NCBI RefSeq assembly: GCF_000585255.1
Contig: NZ_JANL01000042.1
Coordinates: 186,001-250,000 of the forward strand
DNA length: 64,000 bases
Direction: 5' to 3'
Source: Alkalibacterium sp. AK22
Lineage (GTDB): Bacteria > Bacillota > Bacilli > Lactobacillales > Carnobacteriaceae_A
Part shown: one piece after another, positions 7,335 through 16,675 of the stretch
Layout: the number at the start of each line of letters is the position of its first letter
Numbering within the stretch: the stretch's first letter is position 1
Position numbers and translations under genes: made by a program
The notes under the pieces: generated by a model
The model's database searches: none
What the model saw: the letters and a program-made list of their open reading frames with translations, nothing else
Told to the model about the DNA's origin: nothing

Positions 7335-8352
7335 AAGCCTGATCGCTCACATTGTCGGCTATTTCTATTTTTCAGGCTATCCACAAGAAAAGTATGACCT
7401 CGGTGCAGGGAATGAAAAGATAGATGCCCGCCGTTCTTTTTATGGATGGGGTCTATTTGCTTCAGGGATCGTCATTGCCGGTTTGAACGGAACCGGACGT
7501 TCGCTGGGCTGGCTGGCTCTCATTTTGAGCCTGGCTTTAGGGGAGAGGATTTTTTACTACTGGCTTGAACGCCCTCTCAGACACTGGCTGAAACAATTGA
7601 CCCAAGACGGCCGGCCTGCTGCCCAGGTATTCCACAGACACCGTCCGGTCATTCTGCTGGCTGTTCACCAGATCCTGTTTATCTTATGGATCCTCTTATT
7701 AAATAACCTGCTGTTTAGTCATCAGACATATCTGGGTCAGGCCCTTATCCTTATGTTATCGGTACTGGCGCTTTCGGGCTTATCTATCCGGGATAACCGT
7801 TTCAATAAAGAGCAGATCAAAGAGAACCTACTGATGGCTTCAGGCTATACAGTTATAAGCGGAATCGTTCTGTTCATTAGCCTGATGCTAATTGATCATC
7901 TGCCACCCGTCCAGCTGGTCCCGGATCAGCTCCACTCCCTAAGAACAGTAGAGGCCTATGTCATCCTAATGGGGCTAGCACTGATCATCCTTATACTCAT
8001 GCGGCCTGCCAACCTGCTCATACGCCTAGTCAGCACACCCTACGACCCGAAAAGAGACCGTGCCTTTTCGGAATCTGAACAGGTTCCCGTCAGTAAAGAC
8101 ATGACGACAGATCATCAGACCTCGGGCTTTGAAGGAGCTGGCGCGATGATTGGGAATCTGGAACGTATTCTGATCTTTCTGTCTTTTTTATATGGCAGCC
8201 TGCTATCGGTGGTCGCTATTTTGTCGATCAAGGCTTTTGCCCGCTACAAACTGATTGCGGATGATCCCTACTTCTCAGAATACTTTGTGATCGGGACCAT
8301 GCTGAGTGTTCTCATCACTTTTATAACATTTGCCGGACTGACAACCGTTTAA
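7324..8352 (+). CDS. DUF3307-like polytopic membrane protein (SatD partner)
   Basis: About 342 residues with roughly eight hydrophobic segments. The first 15 residues (IIESLIAHIVGYFYF) and the C-terminal block (GAGAMIGNLERILIFLSFLYGSLLSVVAILSIKAFARY followed by EYFVIGTMLS) match the pattern of SatD-linked DUF3307 proteins. A GTG at 7318 is also possible; the ATG at 7324 has GAGGAGGGG about ten bases ahead. Between the blocks lies a cytoplasmic stretch rich in charged residues (about 240-275). Function unknown; probably membrane signalling together with SatD. Confidence 0.7.
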   Translation: MIIESLIAHIVGYFYFSGYPQEKYDLGAGNEKIDARRSFYGWGLFASGIVIAGLNGTGRSLGWLALILSLALGERIFYYWLERPLRHWLKQLTQDGRPAAQVFHRHRPVILLAVHQILFILWILLLNNLLFSHQTYLGQALILMLSVLALSGLSIRDNRFNKEQIKENLLMASGYTVISGIVLFISLMLIDHLPPVQLVPDQLHSLRTVEAYVILMGLALIILILMRPANLLIRLVSTPYDPKRDRAFSESEQVPVSKDMTTDHQTSGFEGAGAMIGNLERILIFLSFLYGSLLSVVAILSIKAFARYKLIADDPYFSEYFVIGTMLSVLITFITFAGLTTV

Positions 8353-8484
8353 AAATGTTTATTCTATCACAAAAATAATTCAAACCCCGATATTTCCCGC
8401 TGCTTGCGTTAAGATAATAGGAAATAAAAACAAAATACTGTACAATAAAGACGCATGAAAAAATGTGACTCAGAGGAGAATAGT

Positions 8485-11376
8485 ATGACATTTCGTAAAA
8501 TAGAAGTTCAGGATCTGCCTGACATTCAATCAAAAGGAACACTCTATGCCCATGAAGAAACAGGAGCGCAGGTTCTACACCTGTCTAATGACGATCAGAA
8601 CAAGGCATTTACAATCGGTTTTAAGACGCCCCCTTATAATGACAACGGGATCGCTCATATTCTTGAGCACTCCGTCCTGAACGGCTCTAAAAAGTATCCG
8701 TCCAAGGAGCCTTTTGTTGAACTAATCAAGGGGTCACTCAACACTTTCATCAATGCGATGACCTTTTCGGACAAGACTATCTATCCCGTCGCATCAACGA
8801 ACGAGAAAGACTTTATGCACCTGGTTGGGGTCTACCTTGATGCGGTCTTCAGCCCTAACCTGTATGACGACGCCCAAATACTGGAACAGGAAGGCTGGCA
8901 TTATCACCTGGAAGACGAAGATGACGACCTTATTTATAAAGGGGTAGTTTACAATGAGATGAAAGGGGCTACGGCTTCGCCTGAAGGCCAGTTGTATGAC
9001 CATCTGTCCAGTCAGCTCTACCCGGACACGATCTATCAGTATAATTCCGGCGGGATTCCTAAAGCCATCCCGAGTTTGACCCAGGAAGAATTTTTGAACT
9101 TCCACCAAGACTACTATCATCCAAGTAATTCCCTGACGGTCGTGTATGGGGACATCGAAGCCGAAACGGTCTTTGAGTCACTTGAGGAATACTTTACCGG
9201 CATGGGCCGCAAGCAGCCGGCCGATTTGGACCTATCTATTCCTGAGCCAAAACAGGACCGGTTTGAGGCAACGTATTCGATTACAGAAGGAGACGATCCC
9301 AAAGGGAAAGACTACCTGGCTCTGGGTTGGCATGTGCTGGAACCAAAAGATGCGCTGGATAATTACGGGATGAAAGTCCTGGACGAGATTCTCTTCGGAC
9401 ACAATCAGGCGCCTTTACAGAAAGCCTTGCTTGACGCTGAAATCGGTGGAGATATTGAGAGTGACGTTGCTGATATCGGTTATCCAACAGCCTTTTTGAT
9501 TACAGCCAAGTATGCTGACGCTAAAAACATCGAGCGCTTCCGGGAAATCACGGAAGTTACCCTGCAAGATATCGTAAAAAATGGACTAGATCCGGCCATT
9601 GTTCAGGCTGCCTTGAACAAAATCACTTTCCAAACCAAGGAAGCAGTCATTTCAGAAGACAATCCGCGCGGAGTCATTTATGCCATCAACGCCCTGAGCA
9701 CCTGGCTCTACGGGCAGACGCCTTATGACCGTCTTCAGTTCTCCACATATTTGAATGAATTGGCTAAGCGTGCAGAAGAGGGATACTTCGAAGACCTGAT
9801 CGAGCGCAAGCTGCTGAATAATAAAAACCGGGTAGAGATCGTCCTGAGGGCCGAACCCGGTAAGAGCGACAAGCTGGAAGCTCAGACACTAGAGAAACTG
9901 CAGGCCTATAAGGCAGAGTTGTCTGAAGAAGAGCTGCAAGCGATTATTGAAAAGACGAAAAAACTGGTCGAGCGTCAGGAGACTCCGGATTCAGCTGAAG
10001 ATCTGGCAAAAATCCCGACCCTTACCCGTGAGGACCTTACGACAGATGAGCCGGACTATCCGTTGGAAGAATCCGAACTGTTCGAGAACACGCATTTCTA
10101 CTATTCCGAACAGTTTACGTCAGGGATTGATTATATCAGTCTTTATTTCGACATCAGCGACTTTGAGGCCAGGGATTATGCGGCCCTGAGTCTTCTGAGC
10201 GACTTGCTGGGTGAACTGGATACCGCCCATTACGATGCGACGTCTCTGCAAACCCAGATTGATACGCATACTGGCGGCATCAGCGGGAAAGTCACCATCT
10301 TTGAAGACCAGGACGGCAAGCTGTCTCCTTACTTTGTGCTGTCAGGGAAGGCACTAAGTGCCCAGCTGGAAGATCTCGTAGACTTGATGAAAGAAATTGT
10401 CATGACGACGACATTCAATCAACAGGGAGAAATTTTAAAACTGGTTCAGAGCTTTATTTCTGACTTTGAAAACCGCATCAACTTTAGAGCGCATGTTATT
10501 GCGGCCAACCGCGCCTTGAGTCAGGTCAAGCCGCTGTCCAAGCTAGGCGAGCACCTAAGTGGAATCGACCAGTTTAACTACCTCAAGTCTACACGGGACG
10601 AGCTGAAAGGGGAGGCACCATCGAAGCTGAGCCAGAACCTTGCAGACATGCTTGACCGCCTGCTCAACAAGACCCGTCTGCATGCTCTTTATGTCGGAGA
10701 CCGACAGCAAAGTGAGAAAGTCCGTCATACTCTACAAGCGGCGTTCAGTGAACTCGAGTCTACTAGCAAAAGCGAAGATGCGGCATATGAAGCCGGCGAG
10801 AAGCAGAATGAAGCCTTTGTTACTGCACAGGATGTGAATTATGTGGCGCTGGCTTCAGATGCCCGTGAGCATCTGGACTTCAATGGCCAGTCTCAAGTAC
10901 TGTCCACAGCTTTCCGCTTTGATTACCTGTGGAACAATATTCGGGTCAAAGGTGGCGCATACGGCTCGCTATACATGCACAGACGCAACGGGAACATGGC
11001 ACTGGCTTCCTACCGTGACCCCAATATCAAGAAAACACTGGAAACCTATAGACAACTTCCAGCTTACGTTAAAAATGTAGAGCTGTCCGAGTCTGAACTA
11101 TTGAAATACATTATTGGGACACTGAGCCCACTGGAACAGCCTAAGTCTGCTTACAATAAGGGAATGACGGCTTTCTCCCGCTTTAAGCAGGGACTGTCCA
11201 GTGATGATATCAAACAGCTTAAAAAAGAAATCTTGGCTGCTGATTCGGCTTCACTGAGCGCACTGCATACGGCGTTTGAAGAAGCAATCAGTTCCAGTAC
11301 TGTTTCTGTGATCGGAAACAAAGCTCAAATCGAAAAAGAAAAAGATCTGTTTGACGCCGTTTACGATTTATACTGA
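8485..11376 (+). CDS. M16C (PreP/insulinase-like) zinc metalloprotease
   Basis: A 963-residue presequence-protease-type peptidase. The inverted zinc motif HILEH is at residues 58-62, followed by NGSKKYPSKEPFVELIKGSLNTFINAMTFSDKT, the signature of the M16C branch. The C-terminal inactive half contains RVKGGAYGS, the conserved substrate-clamp motif, and NGNMALASYRDPN. These enzymes form a two-bowl chamber that degrades unstructured peptides in the cytoplasm. An in-frame ATG at 8455 lacks a ribosome binding site; the ATG at 8485 is preceded by GAGGAGAA. Length is normal for the family. Monocistronic, ending in a perfect terminator. Confidence 0.95.
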   Translation: MTFRKIEVQDLPDIQSKGTLYAHEETGAQVLHLSNDDQNKAFTIGFKTPPYNDNGIAHILEHSVLNGSKKYPSKEPFVELIKGSLNTFINAMTFSDKTIYPVASTNEKDFMHLVGVYLDAVFSPNLYDDAQILEQEGWHYHLEDEDDDLIYKGVVYNEMKGATASPEGQLYDHLSSQLYPDTIYQYNSGGIPKAIPSLTQEEFLNFHQDYYHPSNSLTVVYGDIEAETVFESLEEYFTGMGRKQPADLDLSIPEPKQDRFEATYSITEGDDPKGKDYLALGWHVLEPKDALDNYGMKVLDEILFGHNQAPLQKALLDAEIGGDIESDVADIGYPTAFLITAKYADAKNIERFREITEVTLQDIVKNGLDPAIVQAALNKITFQTKEAVISEDNPRGVIYAINALSTWLYGQTPYDRLQFSTYLNELAKRAEEGYFEDLIERKLLNNKNRVEIVLRAEPGKSDKLEAQTLEKLQAYKAELSEEELQAIIEKTKKLVERQETPDSAEDLAKIPTLTREDLTTDEPDYPLEESELFENTHFYYSEQFTSGIDYISLYFDISDFEARDYAALSLLSDLLGELDTAHYDATSLQTQIDTHTGGISGKVTIFEDQDGKLSPYFVLSGKALSAQLEDLVDLMKEIVMTTTFNQQGEILKLVQSFISDFENRINFRAHVIAANRALSQVKPLSKLGEHLSGIDQFNYLKSTRDELKGEAPSKLSQNLADMLDRLLNKTRLHALYVGDRQQSEKVRHTLQAAFSELESTSKSEDAAYEAGEKQNEAFVTAQDVNYVALASDAREHLDFNGQSQVLSTAFRFDYLWNNIRVKGGAYGSLYMHRRNGNMALASYRDPNIKKTLETYRQLPAYVKNVELSESELLKYIIGTLSPLEQPKSAYNKGMTAFSRFKQGLSSDDIKQLKKEILAADSASLSALHTAFEEAISSSTVSVIGNKAQIEKEKDLFDAVYDLY

Positions 11377-11396
11377 TAAAGAAAAAAGAAGAAAGG

Positions 11397-11427
11397 AGTT
11401 CTGCCTATTCAGGCAGAACTTTTTTTC
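11397..11427 (+). terminator. Terminator after the M16C protease
   Basis: AGTTCTGCCT (11397-11406) and AGGCAGAACT (11411-11420) form a perfect 10-bp stem with loop ATTC and a T tract. Confidence 0.92.
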
Positions 11428-11814
11428 ATGGAGGAAAAAGTCCCGTGCGGTCACCAGACAATGACAAAGACGAACGGTTTTGGGGTCAGTCCGGTCAGTA
11501 CACCGGCAGAGCATCTGTCTTTATGGATCCCGCTGGCAGGATCTGTATGCAAAATAGGGTTGTTGTGAAAGGCTGCACCTATATTCTTTTGAGAGTCACT
11601 TATTTTCTGGTAAACTTTACATATTAAAAGGATTACACGGTTCGAATCGTGCCAGGAACAGGGGGGGACGCCTCACCGTTCGGTCTTTACCGATAAAACA
11701 AATTATCCCGAGAACAGGGGGCACGCTGAGGAACCTTTTCTTCTAATCATCATAAGGGAAGAGGAGGGCAGCTGAGTGTGACTTTTGGCATGCGAACGCA
11801 GAAAGGATGGGATG
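11428..11814 (+). promoter_or_regulatory. 387-base gap with structured candidate leader upstream of thiM
   Basis: Contains no convincing gene (a GTG frame at 11445 is discussed under rejected items). From about 11637 the DNA is structured: a near-palindrome CACGGTTCGAATCGTG, TCGGT-CTTT-ACCGA, and two copies of GAACAGGGGG about 60 bases apart (in 11656-11668 and 11712-11722), with CCTCA near the first and TGAGG near the second able to pair. The two conserved TPP-riboswitch landmarks (the CTGAGA and the ACCTGATC/GGATAATACC blocks) are not recognisable, so this is not a canonical THI box. Confidence 0.4.
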
Positions 11815-12657
11815 ATGGCTCAAATAGACGAGGTCAAAGCGCAAATCATGAAGACGGTGACAGAAGTTAAGAGGACCAATCCGATGGCGGGATCCGTGAC
11901 GAATTCAGTCACGATTAATCTTGTAGCCAATACACAGATTGCCGTCGGGGGGTCGGCAGCCATGGTTTATCTCCCGGACGAAGCAGAGGCTCTCGCAAAG
12001 GCAGGAGAGGCCACCTATATCAATCTGGGAACGATGCTTCCGGTCTATGAAGAGACGCTTACAGTAGCAGTCAAGACACTACGAGAAGCCGATCGCCCCT
12101 GGGTGCTGGATCCAGTCGGAATCGGTATGGGACGCTTGAGAACCGACATGCTCGAGATGTTTAAAGACTACAAACCTGAGATCATTAAAGGGAATGCTTC
12201 AGAAATCATTGCTCTTGCGGGTCTCTGGGGTCTTGATGAAGGAAGCCAACAGGCAGGAACACGTGGCGTAGACACCACGGAATCCGTCGATGAAGCCGTG
12301 GGATCAGCTGTATCGCTGGCCAGGTGTACAGGGGGTGCGGTGATCGTTTCTGGAGAAACCGACCTGATTACGGATGGCAAGCAAGTCGCTACAAGCAGAG
12401 GGGGGTCTAAATTTTTAGGTCATATCACGGGGGGAGGCTGTGCACTAGGCGGGGCCGCAGCCGTCTACCTGACCAGAAGCTCACCCTTTATTGCCGCTTT
12501 AACTGCTGTTCAGGTCTTTAATGTGGCCGGCCGACTGGCTGAAGAACAAACAGACGCTCCGGCAAGTTTTCAGGTCGCCTTTTTGGATGAACTCTACAAG
12601 GCCTGGCCTGAAGCAGTCGCACACAATCATTTTGAAATGGAGGAGTATAGAGCATGA
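11815..12657 (+). CDS. thiM: Hydroxyethylthiazole kinase
   Basis: About 280 residues. ThiM phosphorylates 4-methyl-5-(2-hydroxyethyl)thiazole for thiamine salvage. Family landmarks: TNPMAGSVTNSVTINLVAN at the N terminus, WVLDPVGIGMGRLRT, IKGNASEI, and the anion-hole/catalytic segment HITGGGCALGG with the active-site cysteine. The open frame extends to 11785, but AAAGGA at 11802-11807 points to the tandem ATGs at 11812/11815; 11815 gives the best spacing. The stop overlaps the next gene by four bases. No thiD or thiE is adjacent, so the pathway partners lie elsewhere. Confidence 0.93.
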   Translation: MAQIDEVKAQIMKTVTEVKRTNPMAGSVTNSVTINLVANTQIAVGGSAAMVYLPDEAEALAKAGEATYINLGTMLPVYEETLTVAVKTLREADRPWVLDPVGIGMGRLRTDMLEMFKDYKPEIIKGNASEIIALAGLWGLDEGSQQAGTRGVDTTESVDEAVGSAVSLARCTGGAVIVSGETDLITDGKQVATSRGGSKFLGHITGGGCALGGAAAVYLTRSSPFIAALTAVQVFNVAGRLAEEQTDAPASFQVAFLDELYKAWPEAVAHNHFEMEEYRA

Positions 12658-12962
12658 ATACATTAGTAGCCGTATCAATCGTCCCTATCGGTGTAGGGGA
12701 TGAAATCAGTGCCGAGGTCGCTGAGGTCATTAAAGTCATCCGAACATCTGGCCTGCCTAACCAGGTCACATCCATGTTCACTGAAATTGAAGGTCCCTGG
12801 GATGAGGTCATGGCCGTCATCAAGGACGCTACCCGCGTGCTAGCGGATAAAGGCATTCGAACAGAAGTCATCATCAAAGCTGACATCCGGCCCGGTTATG
12901 AAAATACAATCAAGTCCAAGACAGAAAAAATAAACTTTATCCTTGGGAATCCTGATTCCTGA
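12654..12962 (+). CDS. Thiamine-binding protein of the MTH1187/YkoF (UPF0045) type
   Basis: A 102-residue protein starting NTLVAVSIVPIGVGDEISAEVAEVIKVIR, with FTEIEGPWDEVMAVIKDA and TEVIIKADIRPGY, matching the small ferredoxin-like MTH1187 family that binds thiamine or related pyrimidines. The ATG overlaps the thiM stop (ATGA), so the two are translationally coupled, and the pairing with thiM supports a role in thiamine or thiazole handling. No transporter genes are adjacent. Confidence 0.85.
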   Translation: MNTLVAVSIVPIGVGDEISAEVAEVIKVIRTSGLPNQVTSMFTEIEGPWDEVMAVIKDATRVLADKGIRTEVIIKADIRPGYENTIKSKTEKINFILGNPDS

Positions 12963-12977
12963 TTTGTCTTGTAGACG

Positions 12978-13020
12978 AAGCGTCCTGCTTTCCCTTGGAG
13001 GAGTGCGGGACGCTTTTTTT
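12978..13020 (+). terminator. Terminator of the thiM operon
   Basis: AAGCGTCC (12978-12985) pairs with GGACGCTT (13008-13015), with further pairing inside the loop, followed by seven Ts. Confidence 0.85.
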
Positions 13021-13195
13021 GTCTGCACCTGTTGATTTATGTATCATCATTCCACAGACTGATTGCAGGCAGCTGAATATAGGGTATACTGTTATAAGTG
13101 CCTGACCAGATAAGAGCGAGAACCGTTTAAGCTTTATGCTTACATAGTCCATGGTCTGATCTGAGCTGGCAACTATACTCATAAAGGAAGATTTA

Positions 13196-14806
13196 ATGAA
13201 CCCATTTAGAACACGATTGAGCGCCTACAGCTCACTCACAGTTGCTGCACTGATTCTTTACTACATAATGGTCCCGGCCATCAACCTGCATTCTCAGACT
13301 TTCCGATTCCTGCTGCTTCTCTTGTCCCTGATCATCTTGTTTGTGGAAATCAGCATCGACCAGAAAGGGGTGACCGGAAAAAAACTTAAATATGCTCTCC
13401 TGTCGCTGCCTTTAATTCTTATTGCTTTCATTTCAGTGGGGAACCTCTTTAACAGCGTACTGTTTAGGGCGACGGACCATGCTGAACTGATCCCCGTCGA
13501 AGAAAAAGACTTTGAGAGCGACTTTCCTGTTATGGATGAATCCGCTATTCCGATGATGGATCGGGATACGGCTCAGCGACTTGGTGACCGACGCATCGGT
13601 TCCATGAGTGATCTGGTCTCTCAGTTCGTACCATCGGAAACCTATACTCAAATCAATATTGATAATGCCCCTTACCGGGTGACTCCACTCCAGTATGCCA
13701 GTACTGTCCGCTGGCTCAACAACCGGCGGGAAGGGATTCCGCACTTTCTAAAAGTTGATATGGTGTCAGGAGCAGTCGTTGTCGAGGATTTAGATGACAA
13801 TATCATGTACTCCGATTCAGAACTGCTGAACCGGAATGTCCACCGCCACTTGCGGTTTAGGTACCCCACTACCTTGTTCGAGGCTCCTTCTTTTGAAGTC
13901 GACGACGAGGGGCACCCCCACTATGTAGCGACAACGTACGAGAACCGCTTCTGGTTCCGGCAGCCAGAGCCCAGTGGGCTGATTGTTTTAGACGCGGTGA
14001 CAGGCGAAACGGAAGCCTACGAGCTGGACGACATGCCCTCCTGGGTAGACCGGGTCTATTCTGCTCAGCTGATCATGCAGCAGCTGAATTACAGAGGACA
14101 GTATGCCGGCGGCTATTTCAACTCTATTTTCGGCAGAAGGGGCGTGACCCAGACTACAGATGGCTACAACTATATCCCAATGAATGATGATATCTATTTG
14201 TATACAGGAGTCACCTCGATTAACCGGGATGCTTCCAATATCGGTTTTTATCTGGTTAACTTAAGAACCAAGGCAGCAGAATTTTATCCGGTAACCTCTG
14301 CCGATGAGTTTTCAGCCATGCAGTCGGCTGAAGGATCCCTGCAGCAGATGCGTTTCCAGTCGACATTCCCGCTACTGATCAGTCTTAATGACCGGCCTTA
14401 TTATATTTCTTCCCTGAAGGATGACTCGGGGCTTGTCCGTTCCTACGCTCTGGTCGACGCGGAAGATTACCAACGGGTTATTACCAGTGACAGCGTGGAT
14501 GGCCTAATTGCTGAATTGAATGGCCGTCCAGTAAATGAAGCGACAGCTATAGGGGAGGAGACCGACCAAACAGAAGACACGGTTGATCTGGTGGATGACG
14601 AGAATCTGACAGCCGTGTCTGGTGAAGTGGAGAACATTTCCCAGGCCGTTGTCTCCGGCAATACGATTTATTATTTTATGATCGACGGCAGTATCTATAA
14701 AGCAGATATCACTTTGAGTGACACTTTACCCTTTGTTGAAGAAGGACAGGTCATCGAAGGAGAAGCTAACGAACACAATGAATTTCGTCTGATCATTCTG
14801 GATTAA
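13196..14806 (+). CDS. Membrane-anchored protein with large extracytoplasmic domain, unknown
   Basis: A 536-residue protein. Three hydrophobic segments lie at about residues 13-31, 37-54 and 65-88; the remaining 440 residues are polar and probably outside the cell. That part has repeated beta-rich units such as FLKVDMVSGAVVVEDLDD and LIVLDAVTGETEAYELDD, which resemble each other (KVD/VLD..SG/TGxxxxxDLDD) and recall PepSY-like folds. An acidic linker (EETDQTEDTVDLVDDEN) precedes the C-terminal strands. AAGGAAG precedes the ATG. Monocistronic with its own terminator. No enzyme motif seen; a cell-envelope role is inferred. Confidence 0.75.
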   Translation: MNPFRTRLSAYSSLTVAALILYYIMVPAINLHSQTFRFLLLLLSLIILFVEISIDQKGVTGKKLKYALLSLPLILIAFISVGNLFNSVLFRATDHAELIPVEEKDFESDFPVMDESAIPMMDRDTAQRLGDRRIGSMSDLVSQFVPSETYTQINIDNAPYRVTPLQYASTVRWLNNRREGIPHFLKVDMVSGAVVVEDLDDNIMYSDSELLNRNVHRHLRFRYPTTLFEAPSFEVDDEGHPHYVATTYENRFWFRQPEPSGLIVLDAVTGETEAYELDDMPSWVDRVYSAQLIMQQLNYRGQYAGGYFNSIFGRRGVTQTTDGYNYIPMNDDIYLYTGVTSINRDASNIGFYLVNLRTKAAEFYPVTSADEFSAMQSAEGSLQQMRFQSTFPLLISLNDRPYYISSLKDDSGLVRSYALVDAEDYQRVITSDSVDGLIAELNGRPVNEATAIGEETDQTEDTVDLVDDENLTAVSGEVENISQAVVSGNTIYYFMIDGSIYKADITLSDTLPFVEEGQVIEGEANEHNEFRLIILD

Positions 14807-14812
14807 GTTCAA

Positions 14813-14848
14813 CCCCTCGCAGCCTAGTCATGGCTGCGGGGGATTTTT
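14813..14848 (+). terminator. Terminator after the membrane-anchored protein
   Basis: A CCCCTCGCAGCC arm pairs with GGCTGCGGGGG and is followed by ATTTTTTT. Confidence 0.88.
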
Positions 14849-15176
14849 TTGGATATGAAACACATTGGCGGGCCTTAAAACATATGGAGAAATAAGCTCC
14901 CAACAGACTCCCTTTAATGTTAAATCCTGATAAAATATGGTAAACTGGCAGTGAAAACTCCTGTTCGATAAAGATAACTCCCCCCTCATTACACCACTCT
15001 ACTAAGCTTAACTTTCCTTTACACCCTTATAACCCCCAGTCAAGTTAGACCGCGTTTGCACTGATTTTTTTTGCAGACTGGCCTTCCTAACACTATCCAT
15101 TTTCAAACTGCCTATGCACGCTCAAACAGGGCCTTAACGGATGCTCTGTCTTCACCTTCAGCGAGGAGGACTTGCC
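14849..15176. other. Gene-free gap upstream of the PLD-family gene
   Basis: About 330 bases without a credible gene. It must contain the promoter for 15177-16607; AATGTTAAA followed by TAAAAT near 14920-14940 is a weak candidate. No riboswitch or repeat recognised. Confidence 0.4.
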
Positions 15177-16607
15177 ATGCTGGTCGAACTGTTTATCTGG
15201 CCACTTTTTCTGCTCTTTGTCTATGTCTTTTATGTTTTTCTGTCTGCAGTCCTGCTCTACACATTTATCCGTCCAAACAAACAGCGTGATACGTATGAGA
15301 CGGATCCTCAAATCTTTTATGGAAGCAGTGAAGGGGCCGACAAAGCACTGATCATTGAAAACCGTCCTTTCTCTCTTGATGCCCGCATCAATCTGATCGA
15401 GAATGCTGTATCCAGCGTCAAAGTCGCCTATTTTGCCATCACTGACGGAATCGTCAGTGATGTATTCTATGGACTGATACTGGAAGCTGCCGACAGAGGG
15501 GTCGATGTACAGATCCTATTTGACGGGATGGGCCAGAACCTTATTGGCGAAAAGGAATCGGTTTACTGGGCGCTTGTCCAGCATCCCCGTATCCGCCTCC
15601 GTTTTTATGAGAAGAACCATAAGCTCACACCGTGGCGCTGGAACAACATGATGCACGACAAGATCCTGATCGTGGATGACCGCTATGCCATGACGGGAGG
15701 GCGCAACCTCGAAGACCGTTTTCATCTGGTCGACTACGATGGAGGAACAGTGGAAGACCGGGATGTGATGATTGTCCGCAAAAAGGGAGAGCCCCTATAC
15801 TGCAGCAGCATCAGTCAGTTCATTCTCTATTTCAATGTGCTATGGGACCACCCGTTCAGCAGACCCGTCAACAAGCATGTGCCGCATAAGTATAAGGCTG
15901 CTGCCCGTCAAAAACATACAGAAACAGCCGAACGCTTAAGTGAGCTGAAAGCCTCGGGTCAGTTTGGTTTTCATCAGTCAATCGACTGGGAATCCCAGGG
16001 GCATCCGGCCAATCGCATCACCCTTGTTTCCAATCCCATTACCCGGATGAAAAAATATCCATTGGTCCTGACTGTGCTGCAGAGTCTGTTTGCGCAGACG
16101 GATCAGCTGATCCTGGCCCAGAGTCCGTTCATTGTGCCAGGTAAAGAAATGCAGAAGTATTTCGATTTCAGTTCGACCAGAGCAGAAGTCCATTACCTGA
16201 CAAATTCTTTGGCTACTTCGCCTAATGTCTTTGCCTTGTCCGGTCAGATGAAGTACACAGACTTTTTAAAGACCAAGGCCGATCAGATTTATGAGTATCA
16301 AGGAGAAGGATCTATTCACGGCAAAGCTTTTGTCTTTGATGACCGTCTCAGTGCCTTAGGCTCTTTCAATCTGGATCCGCGCAGCGCTTTCTTAAGTACT
16401 GAAAACTTGGTCATTATCGACAGCCTGGAACTCGCCACTGAACTCAAAGCCAATATTCAGTCGATCATCAGCGAAAGCCTGCCGACTATTCCAAACGGAC
16501 CTGTCCTTGCTCCAAGTATCCTTGAGGTAAAAGATGTCCCGCTTCAAAAAAGGAGATGGACTGCTTTCACTTATGCCATGGTCTATCTATTTGAGGACAT
16601 TCTATAG
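15177..16607 (+). CDS. Phospholipase D family protein, cardiolipin synthase-like
   Basis: About 476 residues. One N-terminal membrane segment (LFIWPLFLLFVYVFYVFLSAVLLY) anchors two PLD catalytic repeats. Both HKD motifs are intact: MHDKILIVDDRYAMTGGRN in the first and IHGKAFVFDDRLSALGSFN in the second, each with the G-G/S-x-N tail. This layout fits ClsC-type cardiolipin synthases or related phosphatidyltransferases acting at the membrane. AGGAGGA at 15164-15170 supports the ATG at 15177 over the in-frame ATG at 15141. Followed closely by rtcB in the same direction. Confidence 0.85.
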   Translation: MLVELFIWPLFLLFVYVFYVFLSAVLLYTFIRPNKQRDTYETDPQIFYGSSEGADKALIIENRPFSLDARINLIENAVSSVKVAYFAITDGIVSDVFYGLILEAADRGVDVQILFDGMGQNLIGEKESVYWALVQHPRIRLRFYEKNHKLTPWRWNNMMHDKILIVDDRYAMTGGRNLEDRFHLVDYDGGTVEDRDVMIVRKKGEPLYCSSISQFILYFNVLWDHPFSRPVNKHVPHKYKAAARQKHTETAERLSELKASGQFGFHQSIDWESQGHPANRITLVSNPITRMKKYPLVLTVLQSLFAQTDQLILAQSPFIVPGKEMQKYFDFSSTRAEVHYLTNSLATSPNVFALSGQMKYTDFLKTKADQIYEYQGEGSIHGKAFVFDDRLSALGSFNLDPRSAFLSTENLVIIDSLELATELKANIQSIISESLPTIPNGPVLAPSILEVKDVPLQKRRWTAFTYAMVYLFEDIL

Positions 16608-16675
16608 GAAGCTGACATTGATTTTACACACACAGATCCCGGTCGTGTACTGACCGGCTACTGGAGGTGACAGAT

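Noticed and set aside
11445-11627. 60-codon GTG frame after the M16C terminator, with GGAGG ten bases upstream
   Set aside because: Composition and the second half (rich in V, F, Y, no domain) look random, and it runs into the thiM leader. Conservation would be needed to accept it.
11637-11655. GGTTCGAATC resembling a tRNA T-arm
   Set aside because: The match is part of a near-palindrome; no acceptor stem, anticodon arm or CCA-like end can be drawn.
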